A stretch of DNA of 15,578 nucleotides from Beroe ovata (Eukaryota; Ctenophora; Nuda; Beroida; Beroidae), in contig CAMPET010000063.1 in the NCBI GenBank assembly GCA_946803715.1, positions 142,957 through 158,534 of the forward strand, read 5' to 3'. How positions within the stretch are numbered: the stretch's first letter is position 1; the number at the start of each line of letters is the position of its first letter. Shown piece after piece: positions 5,545 to 13,797 of this stretch. The notes beneath the pieces are model-generated. The model was not told the origin of the DNA, ran no database searches, and saw only the letters and a list, made by a program, of their open reading frames with translations. The position numbers were made by a program, and so were the translations under genes.

Positions 5545-8113
5545 CTGGGGGCGAAGTGAGATTAAATAGTGTACCATGTGAACTCACGGAATAGGCAAAA
5601 CACGCGGCAGTTAGAAATTCTACGAGTGACGACGAGTTTCATCTAAATCTAATCAAGGTAACAAGACAAAATGTATATTACCTATTCAAGTCCTGAGGTG
5701 GGCTGTAGGTGTATCTAGGGTTAGGGGGAGGACGCTGCATAGAGTTAGACAGATTACTGAAGTTGGGTAGGGTCTGTTGTCTCCTGTCTAAAGTTGGGTT
5801 GTGCCCAGGGAAATTCCTCGGTAACGTCTGCTGGAAATGCACTTTAGATTTGAAAAAAGGTGTTTATTTTAGCAACTAGGTTTAGAAATAACCACCCCGA
5901 GGTTTTCATAATTGATCTGTCATTTATGTAACAAAATGGCTCAGTAGTTTAACGGACGTACCTGTGCGGACGCCACATCACTATACATATTTTCTGATGG
6001 ATCCCGGATGTTAACTTGTAACAACCGTTCATCCTCCGCTGACATTTGACTACGGTACGGGGAGTTGTTCAATTTATCGAGATCTTGTGGCATAATCATG
6101 CCATTCATCGGCGGATTACTGTTTGTGTCCATCTTCGTGGTTGTCTGTGGTGTTAGGGTGGTTAAGATATTAGTAGCCGGCACTTGTAAGATGTTTATTA
6201 AAAGTTAATATGCTATAATACGTAGTGTCAATTTAAATATGACTCTGAGAAAACTTACCATGAAGCTAATGGGTTTATCTGATATAATGTTGGTAGAGTT
6301 GGTTCTGTCGATTAACGATTTCTTCCTAATCGAAGTAGCACTTGGCTTTTTCCTTGCTTTGCACACCATCAGGAACACGATTATGAAGAGGCTTACAACG
6401 AAGAGAGATCCAAACACGAGGGTCAGGATTTTGTACAGCCTTTCCCCTTCCATTGACCCAAACTTAGCTTCTTTGGGTCTTGTTTCGGTTTCTGTAGAGA
6501 TGGGTAGTTTTAGGATGAATGATAACACACCTCTACAATCCATGTCATAGTTTTGAACCACGAATCATTATCAATGTTCAATGTTCATACCTGTAACATT
6601 ATCGCTGATCGGTACGTAAGGTTCCCATGGTCCCGTATATGAACAATTCTCCGTTATATGTCTCAATTCCTCAATTTTCGGATGAACCTGCATGTACTGT
6701 ACTATCCTCTCTCCAACGTGACACTCTATCTCAGACGGGTCACAAATCGGCAAACACTCGCCCTTCCGCTCCCATTCGTAGTCCGTGAGACGACCGAATG
6801 CTGTCGATACTTTGCCGGTATGCGGATCATTCACACAATTAGAACTGAGGGAGGTTTGAGGATCAATATCCTGATATTTGGACGAAAGAGTAGCAATTAG
6901 GAACGACACTGTTGTAAACATATGTACGTACCATTGACCAATATGATCGCAAGAGTGTGAACTCTTACACCAGCAGCAATGAGGGTCTCTGATAGCGATG
7001 CATTGATCCAGTTCCGTGTGTCTCGTACACTGAGCTACTGGGAATCGGGACACTGTACTTTCCGTTGATATAACCAACATGCGGTGCTGAGGGGGTGTCA
7101 AAATGAGCTCTTCTGGGATTGTGCCGCGCGCGGGATCGATAGCAATCTTATCAGGCAGAGCGCGCGCGCATGTAATTGATCTTAGCGCGCACTGATAGAT
7201 ATGAACAAAGCTTCGCGCCTTCCATGAAAAAATTCAAAATCAGTTATATAAAGATAGAACTCACATCTTCGCTAGCGAACTGCATCGACTTGATCTCTAT
7301 GTGGGGCTTCTGAAGTAGGAATGCATTGATAGATGGATTCCATGAGGGTTAGATTTAGTTCCGTGATTCGCCGATTATAATGGTTTAAAATCGCCGACTT
7401 ACCGCAACAACAAACTCAGTTCCCAGTACAATATCACCGGACGACGTGATCACCACTTTCTCTACAGTACCGGTACTGGTTCCAATGTATAGGATGGTAC
7501 TACCGCTACTGAGCACGCTTTCCGTTAACAGTGAAGTGAACCTGCAACGATTCCTCATGACTAACTGATTACTACTTGCAGGAAGGTGTTATTTCATGGT
7601 AGCTGCCAGTAAAAATGTTCCATGAACAATATTCTGAACTGAATAACGACGTTATTGCTACCCCCAATGTTTTGAGGTATTTTGACTACTAGGCTACCAG
7701 AGCCGACTTACTGTTTCAGTTTGTAGTATATTGGGTCCTTGGTCGCTTGTTTCACTTTGTCTGTAGCAATGAACATAAGATGAGCTTCATCCTGTCTTCT
7801 GTAACTAACGCACTGAAATTATTGTACACTGTCAACTCTCATTCATTGTTGATGATCATGAACTATGACAGTGATAGTTGATCGAAAATTGACTGGTTTC
7901 ATTCAAGGAAGAAGCCGGATACAAATTGATCATTAGCACCATGACTTTGAGATTGAACTGCTACTTGAAAGGGATAACTTGATAAGTGGCGTGATAAATG
8001 CTCAACATAATGTTCCAATTAAACCATGTAAGGACAGTCTGCTACTATAAAACCCACTCACACAATTCTCAACATCCCCCCAGAGATCATTGAGTTGAAT
8101 AGAGAGTGGTTGG
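5514..8113 (-). CDS. Semaphorin-like transmembrane protein, 3' half of gene (partial, 9-10 exons)
   Basis: Joining minus-strand exons 8113-8062, 7812-7712, 7541-7403, 7309-7265, 7107-6932, 6844-6591, 6491-6259, 6144-5962 and 5830-5678 keeps one open frame of 444 residues. Every junction is phase-consistent with GT-AG borders. Residues 1-138 match the end of a sema propeller (LYIGTSTGTVEKVV at about 68-81, like the family's LFLGTDRGTVxKVV). Residues 139-174 are a PSI domain with RDPHC. About 175-276 is a Cys-containing linker with sequons NCS (237) and NVT (253). Residues 277-299 are one hydrophobic membrane helix followed by KARKK, then a tail of about 145 residues. Sema + PSI + TM without a clear Ig or TSP1 domain resembles class 1/6 semaphorins, which signal through plexins at the cell surface (family knowledge). 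The start codon, signal peptide and the earlier ~350 sema residues were not found. A plexin is less likely because no further PSI/IPT repeats or large GAP tail follow. Class assignment is tentative. Confidence 0.85.
5678..5830 (-). CDS. Semaphorin exon I (proline-rich tail, stop at 5678)
   Basis: Begins after TTTCCAG (start 5830) or, by a tandem NAGNAG acceptor, three bases later at 5827. It encodes QTLPRNFPGHNPTLDRRQQT, LPNFSNLSNS, MQRPPPNPRY and TYSPPQDLNR, then TAA at 5680-5678. The PPPNP and YSPP stretches could bind SH3- or EVH1-type domains (inference). The last codons overlap a donor-like AG|GTAATA at 5681, so the exon may instead be spliced to 5544-5514, replacing the stop. Confidence 0.78.
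   Translation of the reverse strand, partial: QTLPRNFPGHNPTLDRRQQTLPNFSNLSNSMQRPPPNPRYTYSPPQDLNR
5962..6144 (-). CDS. Semaphorin exon H (cytoplasmic tail)
   Basis: One hundred and eighty-three bases (61 codons), phase 0 at both ends, donor GTACGT. It encodes TTTKMDTNSNPPMNGMIMPQ, DLDKLNNSPYRSQMSAEDER and ENMYSDVASAQ, a polar, probably disordered tail. The acceptor CACCACAG at 6146-6145 was chosen because it preserves frame with exon G, and branch-point-like TACTAAT and CTTAAC lie just upstream. Acceptor TTACAAG near 6183 would shift frame into a stop after a few codons. Open reading continues upstream of 6144 by chance. Confidence 0.78.
6259..6491 (-). CDS. Semaphorin exon G (transmembrane helix)
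   Basis: Two hundred and thirty-three bases, acceptor CTACAG (phase 1, completing Glu), donor GTAAGT. It encodes TETRPKEAKFGSMEGERLYK, then a 23-residue hydrophobic run from ILTLVFGSLF to LMVC, then KARKKPSATSIRKKSLIDRT and DKPISFM. Basic residues right after the helix fit a type I membrane protein with a cytosolic C-terminus. The intron before it is 99 bases. Confidence 0.88.
6591..6844 (-). CDS. Semaphorin exon F (PSI end and extracellular linker)
   Basis: Two hundred and fifty-four bases. The acceptor CCTCCCTCAG at 6846-6845 pairs in phase with the 6932 donor. An alternative start at 6870 (acceptor AATATCAG) pairs in phase with the 6928 donor. The exon encodes SNCVNDPHTGKVSTAFGRLT, GECLPICDPSEIEC, and ENCSYTGPWEPYVPISDNVT. 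Five cysteines and two N-glycosylation sequons suit an extracellular stalk. I do not recognise a named domain, and no Ig signature (YxC) is visible. Donor GTATGA, phase 1. Confidence 0.82.
6932..7107 (-). CDS. Semaphorin exon E (last sema strand and PSI core)
   Basis: One hundred and seventy-six bases, reading LILTPPQHRMLVISTESTVS then FPVAQC ... DQCIAIRDPHCCWC ... HSCDHIGQ. LILTPPQHRMLVIS equals the family's ILFVTPKHxxLYVGS strand, and RDPHC equals RDPYC of semaphorin PSI domains. The start at 7107 (acceptor GAAGAG) is the only acceptor in phase with exon D. The better-looking CCCAG acceptor five bases upstream (exon start 7112) would break the frame. Donor choice is also ambiguous: 6932|GTACGT (phase 2) or 6928|GTACAT (phase 0). 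Confidence 0.85.
7124..7190. repeat. CG-dinucleotide clusters inside a semaphorin intron
   Basis: CCGCGCGCGG (7124-7133), GCGCGCGCGC (7160-7169) and GCGCGC (7185-7190) sit in the 157-base intron between exons D and E. Alternating CG runs favour Z-DNA (established knowledge). They stand out against the AT-rich surroundings. Confidence 0.8.
7265..7309 (-). CDS. Semaphorin exon D (15-codon micro-sized exon)
   Basis: Forty-five bases, acceptor CTTCAG, donor GTGAGT, in phase 0 at both ends. It encodes KPHIEIKSMQFASED, placed where semaphorins have the EEIxVFxxPxPI linker strand before the last propeller segment. Its small size and symmetric phase mean it could be skipped without frameshift. Confidence 0.72.
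7403..7541 (-). CDS. Semaphorin exon C (sema blade with LYIGTSTGTVEKVV)
   Basis: One hundred and thirty-nine bases, acceptor TTGCAG, donor GTAAGT, ending in phase 0. It encodes FTSLLTESVL, then STILYIGTSTGTVEKVVITS. The latter is the clearest sema-domain signature in the window: the family pattern is YDVLFLGTDxGTVxKVVS. This exon fixes strand and family. The intron to exon D is 93 bases. Confidence 0.88.
7712..7812 (-). CDS. Semaphorin exon B (sema propeller)
   Basis: One hundred and one bases, acceptor TTTCAG, donor GTAAGT. It reads CVSYRRQDEAHLMFIATDKV and continues to YYKLK plus two bases, which complete Gln across the intron (phase 2). The region corresponds to the DHPLMDxAV ... YRFTxIAVD stretch of the family, though the match is loose. 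The intron to exon C is 170 bases. Confidence 0.75.
8062..8113 (-). CDS. Semaphorin exon A (sema propeller)
   Basis: Fifty-two bases between acceptor TTTCAG and donor GTGAGT. After one leftover base it reads QPLSIQLNDLWGDVENC. This sits where other semaphorins carry the AFSLxDIxxVF-type strand, but similarity is weak. It is accepted because its splice signals are strong and its phase joins exon B (7812-7712) directly. It needs two bases from an upstream exon that I could not identify. The intron to exon B is 249 bases. Confidence 0.6.
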
Positions 8114-9417
8114 CTGAAATTGACGGCGTGACTGATTGAGTGATCATAATGTGTGATGTCCCGAAATAGCTGTTACGCAAGAAGGTGTGACGTTAATGCT
8201 TCGCGCTACATACAAAAAACTGATGTATGTTTGATACATGATCATGATTTATCATATGCTTGGTGGGGAAACATTTTATCATGGTTACAGGATTCATAAT
8301 CTCCTGAAGAGTAACCCTATCATGGATCTGAGATTCCATTGAGATAATACGATGCAAATTGCAGGTTCATTCTAGCAGCACTATAATATTGCACCTAAAA
8401 ATAGAAATATTGTTGAATATCTAATGACTTTTGTGTTTGTCTTGGATCCCAGCCAGATGATATTGGAAATTAGAGTGGTTGGAGACTGCAGATGTTTCAA
8501 AAATAGTCCTAAAATAGTGCTCATAGACACTAGAAATAAACTCTTGTTTTTCTTGACTGTTCCCTTATAACGAGCGATTTTGTTTCCTAATGAGTGCACG
8601 CAAAACCAACACTGAACATTTATCGTTTTAAGGACTCGAATAGGACTCTATAATCGACTCTAATAGGGGCCCTTAAAGTCTACTATTGTAGCATCTTTGA
8701 ACAGTTTGTGATAGCCAAAACACTGCTACATTTTATATACATAGAACAGTTGAAACTTGAGGAATGAATAATCCCGTTTTTCTACATTCTGTAACATGGT
8801 GTATGATATGTATAACAATGTATACTGCCATGATATTCATTTATCAGATAAACATCATACACGATTACCGAAAACCTCGTATGGAGGTATTTAGGGCGTT
8901 ATTCAGCGCAAATCACTGGTATTCGTAATCAACCGATTGAATTTCGGGTACAAATTACCTCGCCGTACACAATGATACAGTGACCGATAGATCTGCTAAA
9001 CAGTAACGTAATGCATTCTTTCCTTTCAGAGCATTCCTTTTTTCATGTTCACGGAAACAATTATCACGACTGTGTATTGGTATGTGACGTAAGCACAATG
9101 TTGAATGGACGGTTTTGAATAACATGATGTCATATGAAGATATGCAATCTTTTTCACGGAGTCCTAGGAAGTTGTCGCTCAACTCAACAGTTGAACTCCG
9201 CTCAATCGTGACACAATATGGTTCACGATACACTGAATAATAGCTGATTCAGAGCGATTGGTGACTCAACTTCAATTATAGTGGCTGCTCTATTCTCGGA
9301 TAACTCACCCTAATGTGTCTATCGGAACTACAGCGGTAGTGTCCCATTGACAAGGACTTTAACATGCAAGGTCTGACAGGAACTAGCGGGAACAGGTCAA
9401 TTAGGACCCCCATTATT
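8114..9417. other. No supported gene upstream of semaphorin exon A
   Basis: The missing sema exons should lie here or farther right on the minus strand. I searched for RDxxCxW, CPxDP, FFFRE and KWTxFLKARL-type motifs and found none. One phase-compatible short candidate (8991-8955, donor GAG|GTAATT) has only weak similarity. An 8800-8860 segment holds inverted words GTGTATGAT / ATCATACAC. Confidence 0.4.
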
Positions 9418-9418
9418 C

Positions 9419-10000
9419 ATCATTTCCGGGGATCATGAACTCTTCTACCACTCTCACTTTTCTCGTTATGCATCATGACTCCGCGGGAGGTGACAACTCA
9501 ACTGAGTCACTACAACATAGGCCCTCAGTCCAAGTTTGACACATGTTGGTGTGAAGTTGACCTAGTATAATATGCATGATTGCCAAAACTGACATCGTCA
9601 AAACGGCTGAATATCCCCCCTTTTCAACCACAACTTCACATTTTGGTTCACTCCTTGCGCTGGGCAACTATTGTAGACGGGGAGTGTGTGCGTCAGAGGC
9701 AAATATCTTTCGCGGTAAAAAAGTCGANATCATTTCCGGGGATCATGAACTCTTCTACCACCCACACTTTCCTCGTTATGCATCATGACTTCGCGGGAGG
9801 TGACAACTCAACTGAGTCACTACAACATAGGCCCTCAGTTCATGTTTGACACATGTTGGTGTGAAGTTGACCTTGTATAATATGCATGATTACCAAAACT
9901 GACATCGTCAAAACGGCTGAATATCCCCCCTTTTCAACCACAACATCACATTTTGGTTCACTCCTTGCGCTGGACCACTATTGTAGACGGGGAGTGTGTG
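9419..10000. repeat. Tandem duplication, 270 bp copies at 310 bp spacing
   Basis: 9421-9690 and 9731-10000 align without gaps with about 11 differences by eye. The 40 bases between (9691-9730, with an N at 9728) are not repeated after the second copy. Plus-strand frames in both copies encode AKTDIVKTAEYPPFSTTTSH-like peptides (the second starts TKTD), but both break soon after. I recognise no protein, and frame sharing follows from the duplication. Confidence 0.92.
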
Positions 10001-10409
10001 TGGTGTCTTGCTTGATATCATCATGCACTAGTCACAGATCATCTCCTTGCATCATCATACAGTTTAGGGTGTGATTTCTCGCAACAATCATGGGAAAATG
10101 GAGGAACATACACGAACTTCATATCATACACAAACATCAAAAAAGACGATGTTTACATAACCGTGTATACTGTACTGTGTACATTGTACATCAATACACT
10201 ATGTACACTGTGTAACAGTGTGCAACATCATATACCTAAAACAGCAAGACATACAAAAAACATGCGGTCTGGTGGTCTTGAATTCAGATATCATCCAATG
10301 CATATTCAAGAAGGTCGCACCATACACCGCACTACAGACGCTATGAATGCCGCCATTTTCCATTTTCATGCTACACTTATCAAGCTTTCTAACATGCTTG
10401 AGTTTCGCC
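10001..10409. other. Non-coding, nothing recognised
   Basis: Contains TGTACA-rich sequence (10160-10225) that can fold locally. Open frames lack recognisable motifs. Confidence 0.45.
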
Positions 10410-10440
10410 AGAGTACTGTATAAAAACCATCACACTGATT
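10410..10440 (+). repeat. Dispersed repeat copy 2 beside (CA)n
   Basis: Matches 2692-2722 at 27 of 31 positions, including TAAAAACCATCACA, and again precedes a (CA)n tract (from 10471). Confidence 0.6.
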
Positions 10441-10470
10441 CACAGGAAAACAAAAACTTCAGACAAAGAA

Positions 10471-10517
10471 ACACACACACACTCACACACACACACATAC
10501 ACACACATACACGCATA
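10471..10517. repeat. (CA)n microsatellite, interrupted
   Basis: CA repeat with CTCA, CATAC and CGCAT interruptions. Confidence 0.95.
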
Positions 10518-10663
10518 CAGTGTGTTGATGCACGCGATATGTTGGATTGCTGCCCAGTTATCCACCATTTCACTGTTGAATCTACAGTGTAGATGTTGTT
10601 GAGTACTGCTGCAGTCTGACAGTTGTAACTGGACAGTTGACAAGCACTTAGCATGATGCTTTG

Positions 10664-10668
10664 ACACA

Positions 10669-10700
<32 letters not shown>
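10664..10700. repeat. (CA)n microsatellite
   Basis: CA repeat preceded by GTTGACAAGCA at 10636-10646. The same 11-mer precedes the (CA)n tract at 3131 (3108-3118). Confidence 0.96.
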
Positions 10701-10702
<2 letters not shown>

Positions 10703-10754
10703 GGAGATGCTGTGGTGCATGCAGAGGACACATTTCGCAGAATATCATCATCAT

Positions 10755-11170
10755 GAATCACTGTAATTATCATATTGTTTAGTAGTAGACTATGATAATG
10801 AATTAATCACATGATCGTAAAAATTTTGACTTCACTGTCAAAATCATTATCTCTTGAATGGATAAACACCTCATTCAGAAAAAAATCTCTACCTGCACTT
10901 TTTACTAATTTCGTCTATATAGACAAAATCACATGATCACAATTTCAAAACAGCTGTGCATCTCTAGCTACATTCGCTTTGCATCTTTCGACCACTCTGG
11001 CTGCTGATATCAAGACCAGCTTGTCAACAAAGCAGGATACTCTACACACAATAACCAACATGATTCCCAACTTGACAAACTGTTAAAGTTTACTGTCCAG
11101 GTAAAAATAGAACGGGACACATCGTATGCACCATCATAAGCTTTGGTCGGAAGATGCGCGATTGTAATCT
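10755..11170. other. Non-coding, nothing recognised
   Basis: AT-rich with several TGATNNNTCA-like palindromic words and no supported coding sequence. If the CCAAT cluster at 11176-11222 drives the minus strand, a first exon could lie here, but none was recognised. Confidence 0.4.
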
Positions 11171-11175
11171 AGGGA

Positions 11176-11222
11176 GCCAATCAGAACGAATAGTCGACTC
11201 ACGTGACATGATTTCAACCAAT
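11176..11222. promoter_or_regulatory. CCAAT / E-box / CCAAT cluster, candidate promoter
   Basis: GCCAATCAG (CCAAT at 11177-11181) and ACCAATCAG (CCAAT at 11218-11222) flank TCACGTGA centred on 11202. The first and last fit the NF-Y site and the middle fits bHLH-zip factors (established knowledge). Spacing between CCAAT boxes is 41 bases, about four helical turns. A plus-strand ATG follows at 11242 (MVMVQSPKLKKRKLTK..., 61 codons, lysine-rich). Alternatively the cluster could serve a minus-strand transcript, possibly the semaphorin 5' end. No transcription start is visible. Confidence 0.5.
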
Positions 11223-11241
11223 CAGGTTGAAGGATTCGTGA

Positions 11242-11427
11242 ATGGTCATGGTTCAGTCGCCCAAGTTAAAGAAGAGGAAACTCACAAAGCAATCTTGCCT
11301 GACTAATCTCAAAATTATAAAGCTCAAAAATTTGACACCAACAATAAGTTTTAAACTGAAAAATCAAGGAGAAATTCGAAAAGCTCCATGTTACCCACGT
11401 ATTTTGCATAAACATTTTCCTTCCTAA
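11242..11427 (+). CDS. Doubtful small lysine-rich open frame
   Basis: Sixty-one codons beginning MVMVQSPKLKKRKLTKQSCL, 20 bases after the second CCAAT box. PKLKKRKL resembles a nuclear-localisation signal. Composition follows the AT-rich background (many Lys, Leu, Ile), so chance is the leading explanation. It is kept only because of the promoter-like motifs upstream. No homologue is recognised. Confidence 0.15.
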   Translation: MVMVQSPKLKKRKLTKQSCLTNLKIIKLKNLTPTISFKLKNQGEIRKAPCYPRILHKHFPS

Positions 11428-12221
11428 TCTCAACATCTGACTAATTGAGAGTAATCGAGCCAATTATCTAATCACAAAGACAGCAATTATCTTATTCCAG
11501 ATAGTTATCTCTTCACATTATTTAATCAGCAAGAGCAATTATCACCATTAATCATAACTGTCTTTATAGACGAATCCAAATCACTCGCCAGATTACATTA
11601 CAATTTCCATGTCATACTCTTCTGTCACGAATGCGTGATCAACCTTTTCATTAGGAAGTACCAACACACGTGACACACACGTGATGCAAACTGTAACAGA
11701 CGCCAGCCAGTCTGAATCAGCAATTAACACACGCCTTACTATTTATACACTGTAAAATCCAGTAAATCATCTCATGCATTACACTGCGGTAGAAATGCTA
11801 GGAGTTTAAAACTGTCTAGCAGTAGAGGAAAAAGATTTCAAAAGTGCAGTCTTTCGGGTTTTTCATCCATTGTAATTTAAGAATGTAAGACGTTCATTCA
11901 TCGTCAAATATAAAGAAACTTTGATATCTAATTTTCATTTCCATGAAAATTAAACCTCCTGACGAGTGAATTATCGTTTTGAGTAGTAAAAGGGAGTGGC
12001 TGACGTGTATGGAAATGTAATCATGATTTCACTATGTTTATCATTTCAATGATATCAATGTTACATCGTTTTAAACAGAGAGAACATAGCAATGAAAGAA
12101 GAAACAAAAAGTAAGAAGCTCGTGCAAACTACTGCATAGTGAGATTCCTTGCCGGAAACAAATTCACACACCCAAACAAAAAACAATGTCACAAACATGC
12201 CCGGGAGAAAGCCATACCAAG
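11428..12221. other. Non-coding with a second CACGTG pair
   Basis: ACACACGTGACACACACGTGATG (two overlapping-context CACGTG sites, 11667-11672 and 11678-11683, 11 bases apart) is the only notable motif. No gene was recognised. Confidence 0.45.
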
Positions 12222-12231
12222 CACACACACC

Positions 12232-12257
<26 letters not shown>
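12222..12257. repeat. (CA)n microsatellite
   Basis: CA repeat with one CCCAC interruption, ending in CAAACAG. Confidence 0.96.
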
Positions 12258-12263
<6 letters not shown>

Positions 12264-13499
12264 GTGCTCCTAGTCTATACATGTCATCAAGAGTAGCAAC
12301 ACTTATAGTAGAGAGATGGGTTAGGACCTCCCAAGGGAATTAAAACTTCGTGTGGTAGTTTCCAGCACACTCATCACATTTCATAGGTATAGAAGTAGGC
12401 ATTGGTAATTAGATCGGAGCTGAAATCGTATAATTTCACCAAATTTGAAGGAGTGCATTTATCAGTTTCTATTGATTTTTGCGAAAAAGAACGAGCATGA
12501 TATTTTTATGAGGGTATTATTATAATAAACCATCACAACATTCATAATCACTCTTTGCTCTATAGCAGCTCAATACCACTCAATACTATCACAAGACACA
12601 GCACTAAATATAATATATGTATTATTCCTCTGTAATCAAATTATATAATTAAAATCGGTCTCAATGATAAATTTAATGTTGATTAGGAATAACTTCATTA
12701 ACAATATTCATCATGGAAAATATTTTATGAATGGTAAGAGGTCACTAAAGATCGATGGCTTTGCTCTTGGCAGCAACTGCCAATATCTCTCCTCTTTGAT
12801 GATAGAATCATGATGTGGCCTCACTAAACCAATATGATAAGATAACATAACCGGAGAACAATTGACACGATTACTCCTCCATTCTACTTCCTATCACACA
12901 ACATCCTCCTCCATCTCTCTCACTCACACAGCTGGATCTGGTGTAGGGGCCAATTTGATTGGTTGTGGCGACGAAAATAAACCTTCTGTAATCAATATCA
13001 CATAAACAATATATCATGATGATGATATATTGGTGAATGCCCATTCTGCTATACAGCATACACACACGCTGGAGAAGAAGAGTAATTGCCCTAACTGGTA
13101 ATTAAATCAGCACCATACACTGGAGTAGCTGGGATACTGATTGTTCCATACCAACGTGGACCAGGGACCAACCCCAAATTGGGCATCATAGGGCACGATG
13201 ATATCCGATATTGCGAGATAACCGCCAATATATCAGGCAGGCGCAAAGAGAAGGACCAGTAATTCGATATTAGGATCTGACGTGTATGTGTGATTTGGCG
13301 TGGTCCCCAATAGTTAATAACTAATTCATGACTAAGGGGGAGTTAAACCACATATGACAAACTCGCGGATATATGAGTAGGTTTATGACAATGACACTGC
13401 TGTTTAGAGTGCAACTGAGTGTGACAACGTGACCATGTGTTCGTTTGATCATGTGACCACTCAGACTCATGGACCATGCACGCATGGGGTCCTCAGAGC
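12258..13499. other. Long stretch without a supported gene
   Basis: Contains a loose third copy of the dispersed repeat (12511-12543) and an AT-rich part to about 12740. At 13106-13201 a short plus frame reads HWSSWDTDCS after an AATCAG acceptor-like site, and a minus frame reads GPWSTLVWNNQYPSYSS. Neither is long enough or connected enough to call. Confidence 0.4.
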
Positions 13500-13606
13500 A
13501 TGTGCGTGTGTGCCGTGTGAGTGTGTGTATATGTGAGAGTGTGTGTGTATATGTGTGAGTGTGTGTGTGTGCGTGTGTCATGTGTGTGTGTGTGTGTGTG
13601 TGTGTG
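13500..13606. repeat. (GT)n microsatellite
   Basis: Interrupted GT repeat (TATATG, GAGTG, GCGTG, CATG). With the (CA)n at 13733-13797 it forms an inverted pair. Confidence 0.96.
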
Positions 13607-13732
13607 AAGAAAACACGGCCAGTGGTGGTAATGAGATCGATGAGTGCAACCATTTCCATGTACCTATTATAGTGTACACAATAACACACATATGAATACT
13701 GCAGCACCTCACAAACACATCACTACCATACC

Positions 13733-13797
13733 TCACAAACACACACAAACACACACACAACACACACAACACACACACACACAAACACACACACACA
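13733..13797. repeat. (CA)n microsatellite
   Basis: CA repeat punctuated by AAAC and CAAC steps. The flanks also include CACAAACACA at 13708-13717. Confidence 0.96.

Noticed and set aside
8211-8400. Minus-strand open frame with RVTLQEIMNP as an extra sema exon
   Set aside because: No acceptor/donor pair gives the phase exon A needs, and there is no sema motif.
8955-8991. Microexon upstream of semaphorin exon A reading DLSVTVSLCTAR
   Set aside because: Phase (2 bases + 1 base) and donor GAG|GTAATT fit, but spacing from Cys to the next conserved residues does not match the sema pattern and no further upstream exon supports it.
13106-13201. TSP1-like HWSSWDTDCS frame on the plus strand
   Set aside because: Only one WSSW-type word, missing the CGxGxxxR part and downstream cysteines, with no donor in a sensible place. 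Chance is likely.
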